The notes under the pieces: model-generated
Database searches by the model: none
Told to the model about the DNA's origin: nothing
What the model saw: only the letters and a program-made list of their open reading frames with translations
Shown: positions 1 through 9,255 of the stretch, piece after piece
How the letters are laid out: each line of letters opens with the position of its first letter
How positions within the stretch are numbered: the first letter of the stretch is position 1
NCBI RefSeq assembly: GCF_022014495.1
Contig: NZ_JAKLSQ010000006.1
Coordinates: forward strand, 1 to 45,892
DNA: 45,892 nucleotides
Reading direction: 5' to 3'
From: Sandaracinobacteroides sayramensis
Lineage (GTDB): Bacteria; Pseudomonadota; Alphaproteobacteria; Sphingomonadales; Sphingomonadaceae
Translations under genes and position numbers: made by a program

Positions 1-208
1 TCACTCGTCTCCATCTGACGAGCTAACTTACCAATGGCATGATTTCTGGGGAGCAGGTCACGTCGCCAACCTAAAGATGCATCGGCGCGGCAAGAATCCA
101 ATTCTTCGGGGAACCGCCCTCTGGAACCCGCTTTGTGGTTTTCACCCGTTCGGGTTCGTTCGGTCGCAGCTTCTAATATTGGCCTGCCAATTCCGCATGC
201 TGGAAGTT
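1..208. other. Non-coding left edge
   Basis: No open frame here has gene-like composition or a recognisable product; the frames crossing it continue antisense into ung. A short perfect inverted repeat, ATTGGC-CT-GCCAAT, lies at 178-191 just beyond the ung stop. It has no T-run and is not a convincing terminator. Confidence 0.5.
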
Positions 209-940
209 TCATTTCAGCGGCGGCAATCTCCAGTCCACTGAATCGAGCCCATGCTCAGCCAGAAATGCATTGGCCTTCGAAAAATGCCGGCAACCGAAAA
301 AGCCATTGTCGGCAGAGAAAGGCGATGGGTGAGCCGCTTTCAGCACCAGATGACGGCTGCTGTCGACAAACCCCGCTTTCTGTTGGGCATAGCGCCCCCA
401 CAGAAGAAACACCGCAGGCTCCGCACGGGCCGCGACCAGTTTGATCACCTCGTCCGTGAAACGCTCCCACCCCTTGCCGGCGTGGGAAGCCGGACGCCCC
501 TGCTCCACTGTCAGCACACTGTTGAGAAGCAGGACACCCTGCTTCGCCCAGCTTTCGAGAAAGCCATGAGATGCAGGCGGTATATCAAGATCGTCTTTCA
601 ACTCCTTGAATATATTCCTGAGTGAGGGGGGAATGGCCACACCGGGTGGCACAGAGAAGCTGAGGCCATGCGCCTGCCCTGCCCCATGATAGGGATCCTG
701 CCCCAGGATCACCACGCGCACCCTTGAGAGCGGTGTCAGGTCCATGGCGCGGAACCAGTTGGCGGCACGCGGCATGATGATCTTGCCCTGCTCGCGCTCC
801 TGCACGAGGAACCGGCGAAGTTCGGCCATGAAGGGGGCTTCGAACACCGGAGCCAGCGGAATGCGCCAGCTTTCCTCCAGCTTTACCGCTCCGGCTTTCG
901 CCTGCCCGGATTCGCCCTGCCCGTTCACGGATGTGCTCAT
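209..940 (-). CDS. ung: Uracil-DNA glycosylase (family 1)
   Basis: Removes uracil from DNA as the first step of base-excision repair, acting in the cytoplasm on deaminated cytosine or misincorporated dUMP. The 243-residue protein carries the family-1 signature GQDPYHG with the water-activating Asp at about residue 82, the LLLNSVLTVE strand, and the second catalytic motif HPSPFS (His at about 204), where HPSPLS is the usual form. The length is slightly above the usual 220-230 because of a hydrophilic N-terminal tail. The start is ATG at 940, overlapping the eda stop by four bases (ATGA), so it is probably translationally coupled as the last gene of the Entner-Doudoroff operon. That is an unusual metabolic neighbourhood for a repair enzyme, but the identification is secure from the motifs. 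Confidence 0.96.
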   Translation of the reverse strand: MSTSVNGQGESGQAKAGAVKLEESWRIPLAPVFEAPFMAELRRFLVQEREQGKIIMPRAANWFRAMDLTPLSRVRVVILGQDPYHGAGQAHGLSFSVPPGVAIPPSLRNIFKELKDDLDIPPASHGFLESWAKQGVLLLNSVLTVEQGRPASHAGKGWERFTDEVIKLVAARAEPAVFLLWGRYAQQKAGFVDSSRHLVLKAAHPSPFSADNGFFGCRHFSKANAFLAEHGLDSVDWRLPPLK

Positions 941-1548
941 GAAAGCCGCGAAGCCGCGGCGGCCGCGTCGCGAATCGCGGTGACGTCGGGGATTCCCCTG
1001 CCCACGATCCAGCTGCCCCCCACGCAAAGCACCGCTTCTTCCGCCAGCCATTCGGGCGCGCTCGCCAGCGTGATGCCGCCCGTCGGGCAGAAACGCACAT
1101 TGCCGAAGGGGGCCGCCAGCGCCTTCAGGGCTTTCAGGCCGCCGGCCGCTTCGGCCGGGAAGAATTTGAACCGGTCGAGCCCAAGATCCAGGCCGCGCAT
1201 GATGTCTCCGGCATTGGCTACGCCCGGCAGAAAGGCAATGTCCCGCTCGATGGCGGCCTTCGCCAGCGGCTCGGTCAGCCCCGGTGAGACGATGAACTCC
1301 GCGCCAGCCTCGATCGCAGCGTCCAGATCGCCCGCGTTCAGCACCGTTCCCGCTCCGACGATGGCACCGGGCACTTGCCGCATTTCCCGAATGGCCTCCA
1401 GCGCCGCAGGGGTGCGCAGCGTCACTTCCAGCACTTTCAGGCCCCCGGCGACCAGCGCCTCGGCGATCGGCGCGGCATGGGCCACCTCCTCCACCACCAG
1501 CACCGGAATCACCGGGCCGCTGCGCATCAGTTTCTCGATCCCGTTCAT
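937..1548 (-). CDS. eda: KDPG aldolase (2-dehydro-3-deoxy-phosphogluconate aldolase)
   Basis: Cleaves 2-keto-3-deoxy-6-phosphogluconate to pyruvate and glyceraldehyde 3-phosphate, the last step of the Entner-Doudoroff pathway. The 203-residue class I aldolase has the expected LEVTLRT motif with Glu41 and Arg45, GAGTVLN, SPG, and the Schiff-base Lys128 in FKFFPAE. The phosphate-binding PTGGI follows. Length is normal for the family. The start ATG at 1548 is preceded by GGGAGGA and overlaps the glk stop by four bases. Its position after edd and glk fixes the role as catabolic. The protein could also cleave 4-hydroxy-2-oxoglutarate, as E. coli Eda does, but nothing here points to that. Confidence 0.97.
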   Translation of the reverse strand: MNGIEKLMRSGPVIPVLVVEEVAHAAPIAEALVAGGLKVLEVTLRTPAALEAIREMRQVPGAIVGAGTVLNAGDLDAAIEAGAEFIVSPGLTEPLAKAAIERDIAFLPGVANAGDIMRGLDLGLDRFKFFPAEAAGGLKALKALAAPFGNVRFCPTGGITLASAPEWLAEEAVLCVGGSWIVGRGIPDVTAIRDAAAAASRLS

Positions 1549-2522
1549 CGTTCCTCCCTGCCGAGGGCCTCGTTGAAGAAGACGGCGGCGGCCCCCAGCA
1601 GCCCCGGTTCCGGATGGACGATGTGCAGGATCGGAATATCCGCCATGCGCTTTTCAAATCGGCCCTTGGCCTTGAAGCGGGCATGGAATCCCGATCCGGC
1701 CAGCAAGTGCCGCACACGCGGCAACATCCCGCCGGCCAGCACCACGGCATCCGCGCCTTGCGCCAGCGCCAGATCGCCCGTCACGCTGCCCAACATCAGG
1801 CACCAGCGATCGAATGCCTCCCGGGCAAGGGCATCCGCATTCTCAAGCGCCGCTGTCCAAAGCGCCTTGTCGTCCAGCGAGGAGGAAGCCCGGCCTTCGA
1901 TCGCCGCCAATGCGGCATGGATATTGGAAAGCCCCGGCCCCGAGACCAGCCGCTCCACCGAAACCCGGCCGAAGCGCCGCCGCAACTGGGCCAGAATCCG
2001 CTCCTCCAGATGGTCGACAGGCGCGAAATCGATATGCCCGCCTTCCGTCGGCACCACGCGCGGATGCCGGCCCGTCAGCAGCAAGCCAACCCCAAGCCCG
2101 GTTCCGGGGCCAACCACCGTGACCGCGCCTTCCGCCGGCAAGGCCTTGCGAGGGCCGGCAACGGCTTCGAGCAAATCCGACGAACATTCAGATATCGCAT
2201 GAGATACGGCAGAAAAATCATTGATGAATCTTGCAGATTTCAATCCAATCTGCCCAGCCACCAGAGCCGGCCGTATCGACCACGGGCTGTTGGCAAGCGT
2301 GATCAACTCCACATTCGTCGGCGCTGCCAGCGCCACTACGGCATCGTCGGGAACCGGCCTTCCCAAACCCGCCCGATAAGCCTCGAACGCGGCCTGCAGG
2401 CTGGCATATTCGGCGACTTTCAGCTTCGCGACATGCGAAAGGGCAATGCGACCCTCTTCCCCCCTGGTCGCAATTGCAAAACGCGCGTGCGTTCCGCCGA
2501 TGTCCGCTGCAACCATTTCCAT
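1545..2522 (-). CDS. glk: Glucokinase
   Basis: Phosphorylates glucose with ATP to glucose 6-phosphate, feeding the zwf-edd-eda route in the same operon. The 325-residue protein begins with the phosphate-binding DIGGTHARFA (about residues 7-16) and carries VVGPGTGLGVG and EGGHIDFAP, the signatures of the proteobacterial Glk (PF02685) family rather than the ROK family. The start ATG at 2522 has GGAGG five to six bases upstream; a second Met two codons later is possible. The gene begins nine bases after edd and overlaps eda by four bases. This implies that glucose enters unphosphorylated rather than through a PTS, which is typical of sphingomonads (inference). Confidence 0.94.
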   Translation of the reverse strand: MEMVAADIGGTHARFAIATRGEEGRIALSHVAKLKVAEYASLQAAFEAYRAGLGRPVPDDAVVALAAPTNVELITLANSPWSIRPALVAGQIGLKSARFINDFSAVSHAISECSSDLLEAVAGPRKALPAEGAVTVVGPGTGLGVGLLLTGRHPRVVPTEGGHIDFAPVDHLEERILAQLRRRFGRVSVERLVSGPGLSNIHAALAAIEGRASSSLDDKALWTAALENADALAREAFDRWCLMLGSVTGDLALAQGADAVVLAGGMLPRVRHLLAGSGFHARFKAKGRFEKRMADIPILHIVHPEPGLLGAAAVFFNEALGREER

Positions 2523-2531
2523 TGCAGCCTC

Positions 2532-4358
<1,827 letters not shown>

Positions 4359-4359
4359 C

Positions 4360-5055
4360 TCAGGGGCACCAGTGGATGTCGATCGCCTGGCTGGAATCGG
4401 CCAGCACCCGGCCAATGGGATAGCTGGAACCGGCGCCGTCCTTCAGCGCCTTTTCCAGCACCTTGCGCTTGTCCTTCCCCGTCACCGAGATCAGCGCCGA
4501 TCGGGCGGCAAGGATCGAGGCTTTCGTCAGCGTCACCCGGGCGAAAGGCGCGTCCGCCGGAAGCGGCTCGGGCGTGACGCCCACGGCCCGGTGCGGCGCC
4601 GTCAGGGCAGCCTCCAGATCCGGCCCGGGGAAGATGGAGGCGGTGTGGCCATCGGCGCCGACACCCAGCCACACCAGATCGAGCGGCCAGTGGATCGCCT
4701 GCAGCCGCGCGTCCGCCGCCTTCCCCGATTCCACCACCGGCAGGTCGCCGCCGGTCAGCGGCACCACGCGGGCGCCCAGCGGCAGGAAACGCTCGGCCAG
4801 CGCGCGGACATTGGATTGCCCGTCGCTCACCGGCACCAGACGGTCGTCGGTCGGAACGATGGTCACATCCTTCCACTTCAGCTTCGCCGCCTTCAGCAGG
4901 TCCAGCGCCATCAGCGGCGTCTTGCCGCCCGGAAGCGCCACCGCCGCATCGCCGCGCGCGTCCAGCGCCGATTCGATCAGGAACTGGGCGTCTCCAGCCA
5001 CCGCCTCGGCCATCTCGGCGGCGTCCTCATACTCCCACCATTCCACTTCAATCAT
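4360..5055 (-). CDS. pgl: 6-Phosphogluconolactonase (DevB type)
   Basis: Hydrolyses 6-phosphogluconolactone made by Zwf to 6-phosphogluconate. The 231-residue protein shows the DevB/SOL-family (glucosamine-6-phosphate isomerase fold) motifs ALPGGKTP near residue 41 and VPTDDRLVP, the latter the counterpart of the usual TDER segment. The SNVRAL segment after it and [14 protein letters not shown] in the middle are also characteristic. It sits 30 bases after zwf and one base before edd, exactly between the enzymes that supply its substrate and use its product. The start ATG at 5055 gives a normal length for the family. Confidence 0.95.
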   Translation of the reverse strand: MIEVEWWEYEDAAEMAEAVAGDAQFLIESALDARGDAAVALPGGKTPLMALDLLKAAKLKWKDVTIVPTDDRLVPVSDGQSNVRALAERFLPLGARVVPLTGGDLPVVESGKAADARLQAIHWPLDLVWLGVGADGHTASIFPGPDLEAALTAPHRAVGVTPEPLPADAPFARVTLTKASILAARSALISVTGKDKRKVLEKALKDGAGSSYPIGRVLADSSQAIDIHWCP

Positions 5056-5085
5056 TACCCGAATTCCTTGTCATGGCCGGAACGA

Positions 5086-6543
5086 TCAGTCGTTCCAGCT
5101 CGCATTGTCCCGTTCGATGAGGGCGATCGCGGCCGACGGCCCCCAGCCGCCCGCCGTATAAGGCCGCGGCTCCATGGCATTTTCCGCCCAGCCGCGTCGG
5201 ATTCCGTCGATGAAGGCCCATTGCGCCTCCACCTCGTCGCGGCGGACGAACAGCGTCTGCCGGCCCTCGATCAGGCTCAGCAGAAGTTGCTCATAGGCGA
5301 TCCGTCGCCGGGCTTCGGCAAAGGCGTTGCGCTGGTCGATGTCCAGCGAGACTTCGCGCAGGCGGATTCCGCCCTGGTCCAGCCCCGGCACCTTCGCCAT
5401 CAGCTTCAGCGAGATATTCTCGTTCGGCTGCAGGCTGATCAGCAACTTGTTCGCCTGCATCCCCTGCACATGCTCGCCGAAGATCGAATGCGGCACCGGC
5501 TTGAAATCGATGAGGATTTCCGACTTGCGGGTGACCAGCCGCTTGCCGGTGCGCAGGTAGAAGGGCACGCCCTTCCAGCGCCAGTTGTCGATATGCGCCT
5601 TCAGGGCGACGAAAGTCTCGGTGCCGCTCGCCCGCCCAAGCTCGTCGGCATAGCCCTTCACCGGCTGCCCGCCGACGGCACCCGCCACATATTGCCCGAT
5701 CACGCTGTGGCTGGGCGCGGTCCGGCCGTCGATGGGGCGCAGGGACTGGAGCACCTTCACCTTCTCGTCGCGGACGCTTTCCGCATCCGAACGGGCGGGC
5801 GGCTCCATCGCCACCAGCGCCAGCAGTTGCAGCATATGGTTCTGCACCATGTCGCGCAGCGCCCCCGCGCCGTCGTAGAAATCGACGCGCCCTTCCAGCC
5901 CGACGGTCTCGGCGACGGTGATCTGCACATGCGAAATGGCGTCGGCGCGCCACAGCGGCTCGAACAGGATGTTGGCGAAGCGCATCGCCAGCAGGTTCTG
6001 GACGGTTTCCTTCCCCAGATAATGGTCGATGCGGAAAATCTGCGCCTCGGAAAAAGCGGCGGCCACCGCATCGTTGATCTCGGCCGAACTGGCAAGATCG
6101 GTGCCCAGCGGCTTTTCCAGCCCGATGCGCACATTGGGGCCGGCCAGCCCGGCGGCGGCCAGCCCTTCGATCGTGGGCTTGAACAGCGAAGGCGCGGTGG
6201 AAAGAAAGATGGAAATCTGCTCGGCGCCGCAATTGTCCACGCCGCAGGCGGCCTGATGCAGCCGCCTGTAGCCCGACATGTCGGTCGCATCGAGCGGCAC
6301 ATAGGAAAGCTGCTTCAGGAAGGCGGCCGCCCTCCCCTCGTCCCCCAGCCCGTTGGCGATGTGCGGCGCCAGCGCTTCGGCCGCCAGCGCGCGAAAGCCC
6401 GCGTCGTCGATCTGCGAGCGCGCGGTGCCGACGATCCGCACCTCCGCCCCCAGCAGCCCGTCCACGGAAAGCCCGTAGAGAGACGGCAGCAGCATCCGAC
6501 GTGAAAGGTCGCCCGTGGCACCGAAAAGCAGAACCGCTGTCAT
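5086..6543 (-). CDS. zwf: Glucose-6-phosphate 1-dehydrogenase
   Basis: Oxidises glucose 6-phosphate to 6-phosphogluconolactone with reduction of NAD(P)+. The 485-residue protein has the N-terminal nucleotide-binding loop GATGDLSRR (residues 8-16), EKPLGTD near 143, and the active-site RIDHYLGKE (171-179) containing the catalytic His region. The start ATG at 6543 has GGGGAG four bases upstream. The frame stays open much further upstream in antisense to other genes, but that extension is not coding. It is the first gene of the six-gene Entner-Doudoroff operon, with about 200 bases separating it from the divergent Pcm-like gene. No operator such as a HexR site could be assigned by eye. Confidence 0.97.
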   Translation of the reverse strand: MTAVLLFGATGDLSRRMLLPSLYGLSVDGLLGAEVRIVGTARSQIDDAGFRALAAEALAPHIANGLGDEGRAAAFLKQLSYVPLDATDMSGYRRLHQAACGVDNCGAEQISIFLSTAPSLFKPTIEGLAAAGLAGPNVRIGLEKPLGTDLASSAEINDAVAAAFSEAQIFRIDHYLGKETVQNLLAMRFANILFEPLWRADAISHVQITVAETVGLEGRVDFYDGAGALRDMVQNHMLQLLALVAMEPPARSDAESVRDEKVKVLQSLRPIDGRTAPSHSVIGQYVAGAVGGQPVKGYADELGRASGTETFVALKAHIDNWRWKGVPFYLRTGKRLVTRKSEILIDFKPVPHSIFGEHVQGMQANKLLISLQPNENISLKLMAKVPGLDQGGIRLREVSLDIDQRNAFAEARRRIAYEQLLLSLIEGRQTLFVRRDEVEAQWAFIDGIRRGWAENAMEPRPYTAGGWGPSAAIALIERDNASWND

Positions 6544-6681
6544 GCACTCCCCGCGATGGCTCGAAATCCCAACTCCATGGGCCACCATTAATGGGAGGCG
6601 GCGGAATGTGAAGCCCGGCCGGGGAAAAGCGCCGGAAATCAACGGCCAGAAATCAAAGCGAGCGTGCCAGTTGCGGGCAGC

Positions 6682-6705
6682 CCGGCCCTTCAGTATCAGG
6701 GCCGG
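6682..6705. promoter_or_regulatory. Hairpin in the zwf / Pcm-like divergent region
   Basis: A perfect 8-bp stem CCGGCCCT...AGGGCCGG with an 8-base loop lies between the divergent starts of zwf and the Pcm-like gene, about 45 bases before the GTG start of the latter. It could be a 5'-leader hairpin or a protein-binding palindrome. No T-run follows, so a terminator is unlikely. Function is unassigned. Confidence 0.35.
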
Positions 6706-6750
6706 CACCATATCTCTGTTCGAACAGTCGCAACCAAGGGGCCTATCCGC

Positions 6751-7416
6751 GTGGCATCTGCTGTTTCCGCTTCCCAAATCGCCGCCCGTGAAGCGATGAT
6801 CGACAGCCAGTTGAAGCCTTGCGGCGTCGTCTCGCCGCGCGTTTCCGCCGCCTTCTTCGCCGTGCCGCGCGAAGCGTTCGTGGCCGCCGGCCGCCGTGGT
6901 CTCGCCTATGTCGACGCGCCGCAGCCACTCAAGCCCGGCCGAGAGTTGCTGGCCCCGCTCAGCCTCGGGCTTCTGGTGGAGCATGCCGAGATTCAGCCGA
7001 ACGACAAGGTGCTGATCGTCGGCACGGGCAGCGGCTATTCCGCCGCCATAGTTTCGCAATTGTCGAACTCGGTGGTGGCGCTCGAATCCGATTCGGAGCT
7101 GGCCGCCGAGGCGCGGGACAATCTCGCCGCCTATGCCGAAGTGCGTGTCGTCGAGGGTCCGCTTGAAAAAGGCTGGGCCGAAGCCGCGCCTTACTCTCTC
7201 ATCCTGATTGACGGGGCGGTCGAGGAACTGCCCGTCGAGTTGATCGCGCAACTGGCCGAGGGGGGCCGGTTGCTGGCGATCGTCGTCGGCAGCGATGGCG
7301 TCAGCCGCGCTGCAAAGGGAATCCGGCGGGCAGGCCTGCTGCCGCTGGAGCCCTTTGCGGAAGCGCCGGGCGCCGTTCTGCCTTCCTTCGGAAAGGCGCC
7401 CGCCTTCCAGTTCTGA
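6751..7416 (+). CDS. Protein-L-isoaspartate O-methyltransferase-like protein
   Basis: A 221-residue SAM-dependent methyltransferase of the Pcm superfamily. The N-terminal AMIDSQL segment matches the family, and VLIVGTGSGYSAA is the AdoMet-binding glycine loop, followed by an acidic strand end (ALESD) and ILIDGAVEELP. Members with this context are usually annotated as protein-L-isoaspartate methyltransferase, which repairs isoaspartyl residues, but the sequence is divergent and the true substrate is uncertain. The start is taken as GTG at 6751, nine to ten bases after AAGGGG; an ATG at the AMIDSQL segment would remove part of the conserved N-terminus. It lies 12 bases upstream of tolC and is probably co-transcribed with it. 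Confidence 0.8.
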   Translation: MASAVSASQIAAREAMIDSQLKPCGVVSPRVSAAFFAVPREAFVAAGRRGLAYVDAPQPLKPGRELLAPLSLGLLVEHAEIQPNDKVLIVGTGSGYSAAIVSQLSNSVVALESDSELAAEARDNLAAYAEVRVVEGPLEKGWAEAAPYSLILIDGAVEELPVELIAQLAEGGRLLAIVVGSDGVSRAAKGIRRAGLLPLEPFAEAPGAVLPSFGKAPAFQF

Positions 7417-7428
7417 AAGCCCCCCTCC

Positions 7429-8817
7429 ATGTTGAAACATCTGCTTCTCGCCACCGCGCTGATCGCGGCGCCCGCGTCCGCCGAAACGCTTCAGGACGCG
7501 ATCGCCGCCGCCTATGGCAGCAACCCGCAAATCGCCGCCGCCCGCGCCCGCCTGCGCCAGGTGGACGAAGGCGTGCCGCTCGCCTCGGCCGGCATGCGCC
7601 CCACGGTCGACCTCACCGGGGATTTCACCCAGGAATTCTCCGACCGTCTGGGCGATCGCGGGCAGCTCTGGCGCGGCGGCGCGGTCGTCGCCCAGCCGAT
7701 CTATCAGGGCGGGCGCGTGCGCGCCGGAATCTCCGCCGCCGAGGCGCAGATCGCCGCTCAACGCGCGCAATTGCGCGCGACGGAATATCAGGTGATCGTC
7801 GACACGGTGGCCGCCTACGCCGATGTGCTGAAAACGGAGGCGGTGGTGCGGCTGAACGAAGGCCAGGTGAAGCTGCTGGGCGAACAGCTCCGCGCCTCGC
7901 GGGATCGCTTCGAAGTGGGCGACCTGACCCGCACCGACGTGGCGCAGAGCGAGGCCCGCCTGGCCGCCGCCCGGGCCGGCTTGCAGGGCGCGATCGCCCA
8001 GCGGACGCTTGCCCGTCAGGCCTATCGCCGCCTCGTCGGCAACGATCCGGTGGACCTGCAGCCGCTGCCGGCGCTTCCGGCAACGCCCGCGACCGAAGAC
8101 GAAGCCCGCAACCGCGCTTTCGAGCTGAACCCGTCGATGGCGGCCGCCCGCTTCTCGGAAAAGGCGGCGGCCGAGAATGTGCGCGCCGCCAAGGCTGGGC
8201 GCGGCCCCTCCGTCGCGGTGAACGCCGGCGCCCGCTATGTGCACGGCACCGAATCGGTCGCCGGCCTCACCGGCTTCTCGCCGACGCTCGGCGTTTCGGC
8301 CGGCATGCCGCTCTTCTCGGGCGGGCTGATCGCCGCCCAGGTCCGCCAGGCGCAGGCGGCGCAAAGCGAGGCTCTGGAGAATATCACCCAGACCGAGCGG
8401 CTGGTGGCGGAGGGCACCACCGGCAGCTACGCCCTGCTGCGCACCGCCGAATCGCTGATCGAATCGTCGAAGGTGCAGATCAGCGCCAACGAACTGGCGG
8501 CCGAAGGCGTGCGCCAGGAAAATCAGGTGGGCAGCCGCGACATTCTGGACGTGCTGAACGCCGAGCAGGAACTGCTGAATTCGCGCGTGAATCTCGTCCA
8601 GGCCGAGCGTGACCGCTATGTCGCGGCCTATGAATTGTTCGAGATGATGGGAAATCTGGAAACGGTTCTGGAAGGCGCGCCGATCGGCCGTTACGATGCG
8701 GAAGCCAATGCCAACAGGGTTCGCGGCAAAGGCTGGCAGGAATTCGGCTATGATCCGGATCCGCGCACCGATCGCAGTCGCAACCAGGCCCCGCCACTGG
8801 TGGGCCCTACCCAATGA
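7429..8817 (+). CDS. tolC: TolC-family outer-membrane efflux/secretion channel
   Basis: Outer-membrane channel for type I secretion or tripartite efflux. The 462-residue protein has a cleavable signal peptide (residues 1-18, cut after ASA) followed by ETLQDAIAAAYGSNPQIAAAR, the standard start of the first helical repeat. The duplicated coiled-coil repeats, with DVLKTEAVVRLNE in the first half and DILDVLNAEQELLNSRVNL in the second, are typical of the TIGR01844 TolC family. It is downstream of the Pcm-like gene and ten bases upstream of popZ. A similar TolC-like/PopZ/ValS order is known from Caulobacter. No inner-membrane pump or membrane-fusion partner is encoded nearby, so the substrate cannot be inferred. 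Confidence 0.92.
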   Translation: MLKHLLLATALIAAPASAETLQDAIAAAYGSNPQIAAARARLRQVDEGVPLASAGMRPTVDLTGDFTQEFSDRLGDRGQLWRGGAVVAQPIYQGGRVRAGISAAEAQIAAQRAQLRATEYQVIVDTVAAYADVLKTEAVVRLNEGQVKLLGEQLRASRDRFEVGDLTRTDVAQSEARLAAARAGLQGAIAQRTLARQAYRRLVGNDPVDLQPLPALPATPATEDEARNRAFELNPSMAAARFSEKAAAENVRAAKAGRGPSVAVNAGARYVHGTESVAGLTGFSPTLGVSAGMPLFSGGLIAAQVRQAQAAQSEALENITQTERLVAEGTTGSYALLRTAESLIESSKVQISANELAAEGVRQENQVGSRDILDVLNAEQELLNSRVNLVQAERDRYVAAYELFEMMGNLETVLEGAPIGRYDAEANANRVRGKGWQEFGYDPDPRTDRSRNQAPPLVGPTQ

Positions 8818-8827
8818 TCCGGAACCG

Positions 8828-9187
8828 ATGACCCGCAAAGCCCTCGATCCGAACCTGGCCTCGATCCTCGACTCGATTCGCGCAACCGTCGGCGCCGACT
8901 TGCCGCCGCCGGTCGCGCAAGCGGTGGACATCGACGAGCCGCTGGAAGACGCCGTGGAGATCGAGGTAGTCGCGGAAGAAGCGGCTTCCGCCGAGGAGGC
9001 CCGCCCGGCCAGGGCGACGAAAGCCGGGCGCAAGGCGGCGGCCGCGCCCGCGGCCGGACGCACGGTCGAGGATTTCCTGGCGGACCTCATCCGCCCACAG
9101 GTGGAAGCCTGGCTCAACGCCAACCTGCCGGAACTGGTGCAGAAGATGGCCGCCGAGGAAATCGCCCGCCTCACCGGCAAGAAGTGA
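8828..9187 (+). CDS. popZ: Polar organizing protein PopZ (DUF2497)
   Basis: Alphaproteobacterial polar scaffold protein that self-assembles at the cell pole and recruits client proteins, including the ParB-centromere complex. The 119-residue protein shows the three-part PopZ layout: a short N-terminal client-binding helix (LASILDSIRATVG), an acidic Pro/Glu/Ala-rich linker at about 28-75, and a C-terminal oligomerisation region beginning TVEDFLADLIRPQVEAWL and ending EIARLTGKK. It is shorter than Caulobacter PopZ (177 aa), mostly in the linker. The start ATG at 8828 lies ten bases after the tolC stop. The popZ-valS order agrees with the conserved alphaproteobacterial arrangement and supports the call. 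Confidence 0.88.
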   Translation: MTRKALDPNLASILDSIRATVGADLPPPVAQAVDIDEPLEDAVEIEVVAEEAASAEEARPARATKAGRKAAAAPAAGRTVEDFLADLIRPQVEAWLNANLPELVQKMAAEEIARLTGKK

Positions 9188-9255
9188 CGGCGCCGCCAAA
9201 GGCCATATAGCGAGGCTCCTTCCCTTGCGGGCGCGCAGCGGCTAACCCCGCCGCC

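Noticed and set aside
133-625. Two overlapping plus-strand frames near the left edge
   Set aside because: Both run antisense into ung and lack a ribosome-binding site or family resemblance.
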